From NCBI GenBank assembly GCA_025453305.1, contig JALOQO010000019.1, positions 1 through 8,496 of the forward strand: a DNA stretch of 8,496 bases, written 5' to 3'. Below are positions 1 through 6,023 of this stretch, one piece after another. The notes beneath the pieces were generated by a model, which did not search any database, had not been told where the DNA came from, and saw nothing but the letters and a program-made list of their open reading frames with translations. Position 1 is the stretch's first letter, and every line of letters starts with the position of its first letter. The DNA is from Patescibacteria group bacterium (GTDB taxonomy: Bacteria > Patescibacteriota > Saccharimonadia > Saccharimonadales > CAIOMD01). The position numbers were made by a program, and so were the translations under genes.

Positions 1-621
1 CCCTGCATCAGGATGTCTTACCCCGCGTGCCGCATCAAATTCCAGCTCGTTGATTACCTGAATGTGGTGATTGAGCAGGTAGAGATCCAGGTCCCCGTCC
101 CGGTCAAAATCGAAGAAAAGTCCTTGGGTGCTGTTACCCGGATCGGCTATTCCAAATTCTTCGGCTTGCTCGGTGAATTTGAAATTCTCTTGGTTGATCC
201 AGAGTTCGTTTTTTCGTGATTCCCTGGCATCTTTTCCGGAGTAGCACACATAGATGTCCAAAAGTCCATCCCCATTCACATCTGCCATGCTGACCCCTGT
301 GGTCCAAGTATTTTTTCCTGCTACTCCAGCGGTTTTGGTGATGTCTTCAAATTTTAACTCGCCCAGATTTCGGTAGAGTTTATTTGGAGTCATATTCCCG
401 GTAAAGAAAATATCATCCAGGCCATCGTTGTTCAAGTCACCAACCGCCACTCCACCTCCGTTGTAAAAATATTCATAGCGTAAGATGTTGTTGTTTTGAT
501 CTTCTTTGAGTTGGTTTTTCGCCTCGTTTGCTACATTAACAGCTACATAAGCTACCCCTATTGTAACTATAATCAATACCCCCATAACATATAGGTGTGC
601 AAATCCTTGGTTGTTTTTCAT
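1..621 (-). CDS. Membrane-anchored FG-GAP/VCBS beta-propeller protein, partial (C-terminus outside window)
   Basis: The frame is open for 207 codons from an ATG at 621-619 to the window edge, so only the N-terminal part is seen. An in-frame TAA lies five codons upstream, so no earlier start is possible; the ribosome site is only a purine-rich stretch. Residues 1-10 are a short polar start with GFAHL, followed by one hydrophobic segment at about 11-30, an uncleaved anchor or pilin-like leader with no Glu at the usual pilin +5 position. Three FG-GAP/VCBS calcium-loop repeats follow: D62-x-N64-x-D66-G, D114-x-N116-x-D118-G and D171-x-D173-x-D175-G, each with a further Asp three residues after the Gly. 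Such repeats build extracellular beta-propellers used in adhesion or ligand binding, so I infer a surface protein facing outward. From residue 36 on it resembles Bacteroidota secreted FG-GAP proteins. Bases 1-480 are about 47% GC, and 10 of 16 Leu codons after residue 35 are CTC or CTG, unlike the TTA/CTA/CTT of the plus-strand genes. It could be a natural fusion or an assembly chimera. Confidence 0.85.
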   Translation of the reverse strand, partial: MKNNQGFAHLYVMGVLIIVTIGVAYVAVNVANEAKNQLKEDQNNNILRYEYFYNGGGVAVGDLNNDGLDDIFFTGNMTPNKLYRNLGELKFEDITKTAGVAGKNTWTTGVSMADVNGDGLLDIYVCYSGKDARESRKNELWINQENFKFTEQAEEFGIADPGNSTQGLFFDFDRDGDLDLYLLNHHIQVINELEFDAARGVRHPDAG

Positions 622-662
622 TTTTTTCTTTCTTTATTACCTACTGGAATTATATTACACAA

Positions 663-693
663 ATTATAATTAGTATAGTATCTAGTTGCCCAA
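663..693 (-). promoter_or_regulatory. Possible promoter of the beta-propeller gene
   Basis: On the minus strand TATAAT occupies 668-663. A weak -35 candidate, TTGGGC, lies at 693-688 with a 19-base spacer. Transcription would start near 656, giving a leader of about 35 bases. The spacer is too AT-rich for the match to mean much on its own. Confidence 0.3.
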
Positions 694-699
694 ACAAAG

Positions 700-705
700 T
701 ATAAT
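700..705 (+). promoter_or_regulatory. -10 element of serS, placed for a leaderless transcript
   Basis: A perfect TATAAT ends six bases before the serS ATG. A start site about seven bases after this box falls on or next to the ATG. There is no Shine-Dalgarno sequence between the box and the start codon, which fits a leaderless mRNA. No convincing -35 is visible at the right distance. A second TATAAT at 665-670 could instead give a leader of about 35 bases. Confidence 0.45.
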
Positions 706-711
706 AATAAT

Positions 712-2013
712 ATGATAGATATTCAGATAGTCCGCGATAATCCGCAAATGGTAAAGCAAAAATCGCTTCAAAAAGGATACGACATAGATATCGATGAGCT
801 AATCCGGCTTGATATTGAAAGGTCTAGTTTATTACAACAGGTTGAAAGCTTGCGCCAAAGGCGGAACGAAAACGCCGATGCTATCAAAAAGTCTGGTAAG
901 CCCAGCCAAGAATTAATAGATACCGGCAAGCAAATTAAGCTAGAACTAGCCCAAAGAGAAGATCTCTTAACAGAAGTGTCCGAAAAGTGGCTAGATTTAT
1001 ATAAACAAGTTCCAAATATGCCCCTAGATCAAGTGCCGGTAGGATCAGACGAAAACGCAAATGTTGAGGTTAAACAGTGGGGCGATAAACCTAACTTTGA
1101 TTTTAGTCCAAAAAGTCATTGGGAAATCGCCCTTGCTAAAGATTGGATAGACAAAGACCGAGCATCTAAAATTGCTGGCGCCCGTTTTGCGTATCTTAAG
1201 GGTGATTTAGTAAGGCTAGAAATGGCGCTTTGGCAGTATGGTATGAATGTGCTTGGGTCTGCCGATACATTACAAAAAATTATTGAATCAAATAATTTAC
1301 AAGGGGTAAGCAATAAACCTTTTATTCCAGTTTTACCGCCTGCGGTGGCCAAAACCGAGGTTTTTCAAGCTACTGGCCGCTTAAACAAGCAGGAGCAAAC
1401 CTATAAGCTAGAAGACGAGGATCTATGGCTTAACGCCAGCGCCGAGCATACCTTATCGCCAATGTATATGAAAGAAATCATCAACCAGGCTGATATGCCA
1501 ATTAGGCTTGTAGGCTATACAACGGCTTTTAGGCGAGAGGCCGGCACTTACGGCAAAGACACAGAGGGTATATTTAGAATGCATCAGTTTAACAAGCTAG
1601 AAATGGAAAGTTTTACCGTTGCCAATGATTCTCTTAATGAACATTTATTTATGGTAGCTATTCAGGAATATTTAATGCAACAACTAGGTTTGCCGTATAG
1701 GGTATTAGAAAAATGCACTGCTGATATCGGCCGGCCAAACGCTAAGGGGGTAGATATTGATGCTTGGATGCCTAGCCAGCAACAATACCGCGAAACCCAC
1801 ACCGCCGACTACATAACCGATTATCAGGCTAGGCCAATGAAAACCAGGGTACGGTTGAGTGACGGCAGTATAGAGTTTGTGCATACCAACGATGCAACTG
1901 TTTTTTCGGAAAGACCACTAATAGCCATTATAGAAAACAATCAAACAGCGGGTGGTGATGTTCGTGTTCCAGAAGTACTAAAGCCATTTATGAGCGGAAA
2001 GGAGCTTATATGA
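712..2013 (+). CDS. serS: Seryl-tRNA synthetase
   Basis: Class II aminoacyl-tRNA synthetase that activates serine with ATP and charges tRNA-Ser (and tRNA-Sec where present) in the cytoplasm. At 433 residues it has the usual bacterial length. Residues of about 25-105 are rich in Leu, Gln, Glu and Arg and form the antiparallel coiled-coil arm that grips the long variable arm of tRNA-Ser. The catalytic core follows, with a motif 1 region around the FIPVLPP segment. Motif 2 begins at F273-R274-R275-E276, followed by the loop with GTYGKDTEGIFR. Motif 3 lies near the C-terminus with Arg401 and the VRVPEVLKPFM stretch. The serine-binding TxE motif reads Ser243-Ala244-Glu245, a conservative change from Thr. 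No Shine-Dalgarno precedes the ATG; a -10 box sits just upstream. The TGA stop overlaps the hpf start (ATGA), so the two genes are probably translationally coupled. Confidence 0.98.
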   Translation: MIDIQIVRDNPQMVKQKSLQKGYDIDIDELIRLDIERSSLLQQVESLRQRRNENADAIKKSGKPSQELIDTGKQIKLELAQREDLLTEVSEKWLDLYKQVPNMPLDQVPVGSDENANVEVKQWGDKPNFDFSPKSHWEIALAKDWIDKDRASKIAGARFAYLKGDLVRLEMALWQYGMNVLGSADTLQKIIESNNLQGVSNKPFIPVLPPAVAKTEVFQATGRLNKQEQTYKLEDEDLWLNASAEHTLSPMYMKEIINQADMPIRLVGYTTAFRREAGTYGKDTEGIFRMHQFNKLEMESFTVANDSLNEHLFMVAIQEYLMQQLGLPYRVLEKCTADIGRPNAKGVDIDAWMPSQQQYRETHTADYITDYQARPMKTRVRLSDGSIEFVHTNDATVFSERPLIAIIENNQTAGGDVRVPEVLKPFMSGKELI

Positions 2014-2396
2014 TCAAAAAAATCGATATTACTGGCATCCATTCGGATGTAGAACCAGAGGTGGCAAGGTATGTAAAAAAGAAGATAGCCAAACTAGATG
2101 GCTATATGCCAAGGCATGCCCGCAAGAGTGTTCACGCCGAGGTTAAGTTAAAAGAAGAAACTATCAAAGCCAAAAAGCAATCAACTTGCGAGGTAATGAT
2201 TTATATTCCGGGCGAGATTATCACCGCCAAGGAAACTACCATAAATATCTATGCCGCTATAGATATAGTAGAAGAAAAGCTTAAAACCCAATTACGCAAA
2301 TACAAAGAAAAGAACTCCGACAAAATGACCAGCCGTGGCAAACGCAAAGTCCGCGCCATGTTTGCCAAGTTTTCTCGCGATACTGAAACCAGCTAG
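2010..2396 (+). CDS. hpf: Ribosome hibernation promoting factor, HPF/YfiA (RaiA) family, short form
   Basis: Binds the decoding region of the small ribosomal subunit, where mRNA and tRNAs normally sit, and silences ribosomes when growth stops. The 128 residues cover the single beta-alpha-beta-beta-beta-alpha domain: an N-terminal strand with DITGIH, a first helix around VARYVKKKIAKLDGYMP, central strands with HAEVKLKEE and CEVMIYIPGE, and a second helix with AAIDIVEEKLKTQLRKYKEK. A basic tail (SRGKRKVR) follows. The dimerising C-terminal domain of long HPF (about 180 residues in total) is absent, so it should not form 100S ribosome dimers by itself as long HPF does. A good Shine-Dalgarno, AAAGGAG at 1998-2004, lies inside the end of serS five bases before the ATG, and the start overlaps the serS stop by four bases. 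Its position upstream of secA matches the hpf-secA-prfB order of many Gram-positives, though an extra gene now lies between. Confidence 0.93.
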   Translation: MIKKIDITGIHSDVEPEVARYVKKKIAKLDGYMPRHARKSVHAEVKLKEETIKAKKQSTCEVMIYIPGEIITAKETTINIYAAIDIVEEKLKTQLRKYKEKNSDKMTSRGKRKVRAMFAKFSRDTETS

Positions 2397-2415
2397 ACAC
2401 ATGTTACACACTTTA

Positions 2416-2457
2416 GGTGTTTGATGTTAGATATTGGATAACAAAACATCAAATATT
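2416..2457 (+). repeat. Inverted repeat / stem-loop after hpf
   Basis: Nine-base perfect arms (TTTGATGTT at 2420-2428 and AACATCAAA at 2445-2453) flank a 16-base loop. In RNA the stem extends outward by one A-U and three G-U pairs to 2416 and 2457. No T-run follows, so it is a poor intrinsic terminator; it may stabilise the end of the serS-hpf message or be a protein site before the next promoter. Confidence 0.45.
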
Positions 2458-2468
2458 ATATAAATAAA

Positions 2469-2518
2469 TTGACATAACCATAAAAATTATTGACATATAG
2501 TGTAAAATTTGCTATTAT
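2469..2518 (+). promoter_or_regulatory. Consensus promoter of the unknown 211-residue gene, with duplicated -35
   Basis: TTGACA at 2490-2495 and TATTAT at 2513-2518 are separated by exactly 17 bases, the best sigma-70-type promoter in the window. A second TTGACATA at 2469-2476 repeats the -35 region (2490-2497) 21 bases upstream, two helical turns away. Start of transcription is expected near 2525, giving a leader of about 53 bases, very rich in A. Confidence 0.7.
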
Positions 2519-2532
2519 GTAACCAAGTTACA
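2518..2532. promoter_or_regulatory. Palindrome at the predicted transcription start, operator candidate
   Basis: TGTAAC-CAA-GTTACA is a perfect six-base inverted repeat. It begins on the last base of the -10 box and spans the predicted start site, the classic place for a repressor to block initiation. Another GTAAC occurs at 2548-2552 in the leader and a TGTTACA at 2402-2408. In RNA the GTTAC at 2527-2531 could also pair with the GTAAC at 2548-2552. Confidence 0.4.
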
Positions 2533-2577
2533 AAAAAACAAAAAACAGTAACAAAAAATTAAAAAAGGAAACAAAAA

Positions 2578-3213
2578 ATGAGCGAAAAACAAAGAACATT
2601 TACCACACAAGAATGGAAAGAAATACATGGAATTGAGGGCAAACATTTGGTAGAAGATAGAGAAGATGCCCACACAGCGGCGATTGCACAATTAGAAGCA
2701 GGTTATATTACTGATGATTCAGACGCACGTAGATTGGCAGGTGTAGAAGCACAGTATAGGGAGAATGATGAGTTTGCTCGAGTCGTGGGTCGTAACGCAA
2801 TAGATTATGCAATGATACATGGAGTAGAGGGTGAAAAAGATTTGTTTGTTGTAGTAGATAATGTGATAAATGACATAAATAAAGCACTCCTACTAGCAAC
2901 TCAAAGAGCTCGAGAGATTAGTGCGAACGATACAGAGCCTGCGCTTAGACAGTTGACCAGAGCACAAGAGAAACAAATTAGATCTATAATTTATGAAGTA
3001 TTGGAAATCGACGAGAGTGACGGATATACTCCAGAAACTGTTGGAGTAGAAGATCTATTAGATGGGACAGAAAGATATAGAATTACTAATGTAAAAAATG
3101 CAAGACAAAAGGTTGAAGATGAAGAAAGAAAAATTAGTGCTGAAAAAATTGAAGAAGAACGTCGAGCAAAGCTAGCTGCTAGAGGACAACAATTTGGCAG
3201 AACTGCATTTTAA
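2578..3213 (+). CDS. Unrecognised acidic cytoplasmic protein with charged helical C-terminus
   Basis: I do not recognise this 211-residue protein. The start is well supported: AAGGAA at 2565-2570 lies seven bases before the ATG, downstream of a consensus promoter. There is no signal peptide, membrane segment or cysteine, and a single Trp at residue 13. It is rich in Glu, Asp, Arg and Ala and looks mostly helical. The middle has a more hydrophobic stretch (about 92-106, DLFVVVDNVINDINK), and the last ~40 residues (from about NVKNARQK) are a charged Glu/Lys/Arg run likely to form a long helix or coiled coil. Codon use differs from its neighbours: 13 of 20 Arg codons are AGA, against 3 of 23 in serS, and GC is lower (30-37% in the lines counted). 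Its own promoter, possible operator and strong terminator make it a single-gene unit. High expression could explain part of the codon bias; recent acquisition is the alternative. Its function is unknown. Confidence 0.85.
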   Translation: MSEKQRTFTTQEWKEIHGIEGKHLVEDREDAHTAAIAQLEAGYITDDSDARRLAGVEAQYRENDEFARVVGRNAIDYAMIHGVEGEKDLFVVVDNVINDINKALLLATQRAREISANDTEPALRQLTRAQEKQIRSIIYEVLEIDESDGYTPETVGVEDLLDGTERYRITNVKNARQKVEDEERKISAEKIEEERRAKLAARGQQFGRTAF

Positions 3214-3228
3214 TCAAGTTATTATATG

Positions 3229-3256
3229 AAACGGGCGACTAATCGCCCGTTTTTTG
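3229..3256 (+). terminator. Rho-independent terminator of the unknown gene
   Basis: A ten-base perfect stem (AAACGGGCGA at 3229-3238 and TCGCCCGTTT at 3243-3252) with a CTAA loop runs directly into a T-run and further T-rich sequence. It starts 16 bases after the TAA stop and should insulate secA from this gene. Confidence 0.93.
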
Positions 3257-3344
3257 TTTTATAAATGGTAGGAGTGGCACAATAACCCTAGTTTATTTGA
3301 GTCTGTGGATATCTTTAGTAACCATTTAATCTAAACAAGTTGAA

Positions 3345-3373
3345 TTAATCCAACATCTAAAATATGGTACAAT
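3345..3373 (+). promoter_or_regulatory. Probable secA operon promoter (extended -10)
   Basis: TACAAT at 3368-3373 is preceded by TGG, giving an extended -10 (TGn). The -35 candidate TTAATC at 3345-3350 is weak but has a 17-base spacer. The predicted leader from about 3380 to 3440 contains a small GCCA/TGGC hairpin (3394-3397 with 3405-3408). The preceding terminator means secA needs its own promoter. Confidence 0.5.
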
Positions 3374-3440
3374 ATACTGGTAATTAATCCGTAGCCAGGC
3401 TGGGTGGCAAGGGCAAAAAACAAGAGGGAAATTATTTTTT

Positions 3441-6023
3441 ATGAGCAATATTATTATGAGGGTGCTAGGCGATAATCAAAGAGGTACCTTAAAACACCTC
3501 AAAAAAAGGGTTAAAGAGGTTAATAAGGCCGAATCCAAGTATTCGGATATGAAAGATACCGATCTAGCCAAGCAGACAGATATTTTAAAAAAAAGGTTAG
3601 AGAACGAATCTTTAGATAAAATATTACCAGATGCTTTTGCGGTTGTTCGTGAAACGGCAAAAAGGCTTTTAGGACAGAGGCATTTTGATGTTCAGTTAAT
3701 GGGTGGCGTGTCTTTGCACGAGGGAAATGTAGCCGAAATGAAAACCGGCGAGGGTAAAACTCTAGTGGCAACAGCGCCGGTATACTTAAATGCATTAACC
3801 GGCAAAGGGGTGCATGTAGTTACGGTTAACGATTATTTGGCAAGACGCGACGCCGGTTGGATGGGCGAGATATATCATTTTTTGGGCTTGACTACAGGCG
3901 TAATCATACCCGATGAGTCTTATATTTATGACCCAGAATACACCAATGACGAGCATTTTGACCCTAGGTTTAAGCACCTAAAACCGTGCACCAGGCAAGA
4001 TGCCTATAATGCCGACATTACCTATGGCACCAACAACGAATACGGCTTTGACTATCTGCGCGATAATATGGTTCACGAGGTATCTCAACTAAGGCAACGC
4101 GAACTTAACTTTGCCATAGTAGACGAGGTAGACTCAATTTTAATAGACGAGGCCCGAACACCACTTATTATAAGCGCACCAAGTGTTTCTAGTGGCCAAG
4201 CCTATACCCAGTTTGCAAGGGTTGTGGCGCAGCTAAAACCAGAACACTACAAAGTAGACGAAAAAGAAAAGCAAGTTACCCTAACAGATACAGGTGTTGA
4301 TAAAGTACAAAAATTGCTTGGTATTAAAAATCTTTATGGAACCGATAATATTCGTACGATTTTTCACTTAGAACAAGCTCTAAGAGCTCAAACGCTATTT
4401 ACAAGAGATAAAGACTATGTAGTTACAACCGATGGCGAGGTGGTGATTGTAGACGACTTTACCGGCCGTTTACTAAAAGGCCGCCGATATAACGAAGGTT
4501 TACACCAAGCTATAGAGGCCAAAGAAAGTGTAACCGTACAAGAAGAGTCTATGACTTTAGCTACAATATCTTTCCAGAACTATTTTAGGCTTTATACAAA
4601 ACTGTCTGGTATGACGGGTACGGCTCTAACCGAACGCGAGGAGTTCCACCAAATATACAAACTAGAAGTAGCCGAAATTCCCACTAATAAGAAGTTAATC
4701 AGAAAAGATTTAGCAGACAAGATTTATAAAACTAAAGCAGCTAAAACTAAAGCAATAGTTAGTGCCGTAAAAGAGCTACACGAAAAGGGCCAACCTGTAC
4801 TTATTGGAACGGTTGCTATTGAAAACAACCAAGAAATTAGTCAAGCCTTAACTAAGGCAAAGGTACCACACCAAGTATTGAACGCTAAAAATAACGAAAG
4901 CGAAGCCCAGATTGTTGCTAAAGCCGGGCAGGTTGGTGCGGTAACATTGGCAACTAATATTGCCGGCCGTGGTACTGATATTGTTTTGGGCGAAGGTGTA
5001 AGAGAGCTTGGCGGACTATTTGTGCTGGGTAGCGAACGGCACGAATCAAGAAGAATCGACAACCAGTTAAGAGGTAGGGCCGGGCGGCAGGGCGATCCGG
5101 GTACAACGCAATTTTATGTCAGTACAGAAGACGATCTTATGCGTGTCTTTGGTGGCGATAAGATTAGGAGCCTAATGGACAGGCTAAAGGTAGACGAGGA
5201 TATGCCTCTTGAAAACCGAGTTGTTAGCAAAAGCCTAGAAAGCGCTCAAAAGAAGGTAGAAGGATTTAATTTTGATATTCGTAAAAATGTTGTTAAGTAC
5301 GACGATGTGATGAATCGCCATCGCAAGGTTACTTACGAAACACGGCGAGCGTTGCTAGAAAATGCTAATATCGCAGATAGAATTAAAAAGTTTATTCAAG
5401 AAGAATCGGCTAGCTTGGCTAGCTTGCCCGGCCAAGACGATGAATACGAACAGCATATTAAAGATGTGTTTCCTTTTGATGAGCCAACCTTAGATAGGCT
5501 ATTTGATGCTCCGGCCGATAAGTTTCAAACTGTACTTATGCAAGAGGCTACCGAACTTTACAATGGCAGGGAGAGTGCCTTTACACCAGATATTATGCGT
5601 ATCGTAGAGCGGGATATATATTTTCAGACGCTTGATAATATGTGGATGCAACACTTAGAAAATATGGATCATCTTAGGCAGGGGATACACTGGACAAGTG
5701 TTGGCCAGAGAGATCCACTAGTAGAATACCGCAAGCGAGCCCAGGCAATTTTTGAAACTATGCAAAACGAACTAAGGCGAACTGTGCTTAGAAGCATAAT
5801 GCATGCCATGCCGGTTGATCAGCCAACAACTACTATGCACGAAACCGATCTTACCAGAGCTGCCCGCCGTTCTATTGATAATGCCGATACCATAACAGAG
5901 GCAGAAATCATTACAGAAAAAGACTTTAAACCAGCAAAGGCCGTATTAAAGGGTACCAGCACCAAAAAGAAACGAGCCGCTCGCAAGGCAGAACGAAAAA
6001 ACCGCAAAAAGAGCCGTCACTAA
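3441..6023 (+). CDS. secA: Preprotein translocase ATPase SecA
   Basis: Motor that uses ATP to push unfolded preproteins through the SecYEG channel at the inner face of the membrane. Its 860 residues carry all core parts. Nucleotide-binding domain 1 has Walker A MKTGEGKT at 100-107 (Lys106) and Walker B/DEAD-like D228-E-V-D231. The preprotein cross-linking domain follows, then domain 2 with GRGTD at 509-513 and the arginine-finger motif QLRGRAGRQGD at 542-552. The helical scaffold region has LDNMWMQHL from 731 and GQRDPLVEYR. About 20 residues are inserted before the TYGTNNE motif (roughly 158-186), a trait I associate with CPR SecA. The C-terminus is a Lys/Arg-rich tail without the cysteine/histidine zinc site that binds SecB. 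The ATG has an AGAGGG site 12 bases upstream, rather far; Met6 is a less likely start. The TAA stop shares a base with the next gene's ATG. Confidence 0.99.
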   Translation: MSNIIMRVLGDNQRGTLKHLKKRVKEVNKAESKYSDMKDTDLAKQTDILKKRLENESLDKILPDAFAVVRETAKRLLGQRHFDVQLMGGVSLHEGNVAEMKTGEGKTLVATAPVYLNALTGKGVHVVTVNDYLARRDAGWMGEIYHFLGLTTGVIIPDESYIYDPEYTNDEHFDPRFKHLKPCTRQDAYNADITYGTNNEYGFDYLRDNMVHEVSQLRQRELNFAIVDEVDSILIDEARTPLIISAPSVSSGQAYTQFARVVAQLKPEHYKVDEKEKQVTLTDTGVDKVQKLLGIKNLYGTDNIRTIFHLEQALRAQTLFTRDKDYVVTTDGEVVIVDDFTGRLLKGRRYNEGLHQAIEAKESVTVQEESMTLATISFQNYFRLYTKLSGMTGTALTEREEFHQIYKLEVAEIPTNKKLIRKDLADKIYKTKAAKTKAIVSAVKELHEKGQPVLIGTVAIENNQEISQALTKAKVPHQVLNAKNNESEAQIVAKAGQVGAVTLATNIAGRGTDIVLGEGVRELGGLFVLGSERHESRRIDNQLRGRAGRQGDPGTTQFYVSTEDDLMRVFGGDKIRSLMDRLKVDEDMPLENRVVSKSLESAQKKVEGFNFDIRKNVVKYDDVMNRHRKVTYETRRALLENANIADRIKKFIQEESASLASLPGQDDEYEQHIKDVFPFDEPTLDRLFDAPADKFQTVLMQEATELYNGRESAFTPDIMRIVERDIYFQTLDNMWMQHLENMDHLRQGIHWTSVGQRDPLVEYRKRAQAIFETMQNELRRTVLRSIMHAMPVDQPTTTMHETDLTRAARRSIDNADTITEAEIITEKDFKPAKAVLKGTSTKKKRAARKAERKNRKKSRH

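Noticed and set aside
13..219. Plus-strand open frame of 68 codons at the left edge
   Set aside because: It is the shadow of the minus-strand FG-GAP gene, whose calcium-loop repeats fix the true strand and frame.
686..691. TTGCCC as a -35 box for serS
   Set aside because: It is only eight bases from the TATAAT at 700-705, too close for a sigma-70-type promoter.
1116..1352. Minus-strand open frame inside serS, and similar ones inside the unknown gene, secA, M16 and prfB
   Set aside because: All lie opposite well-supported genes and show no domain, ribosome site or sensible composition of their own.
3391..3416. G/C-rich patch before secA as a tRNA, riboswitch or small RNA
   Set aside because: It cannot form a cloverleaf, matches no riboswitch core I know, and has only short weak pairings.
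3587..3594. Run of eight A inside secA as a possible slippage site
   Set aside because: The reading frame is intact, a shift would only truncate SecA early, and such runs are common in AT-leaning Lys-rich genes.
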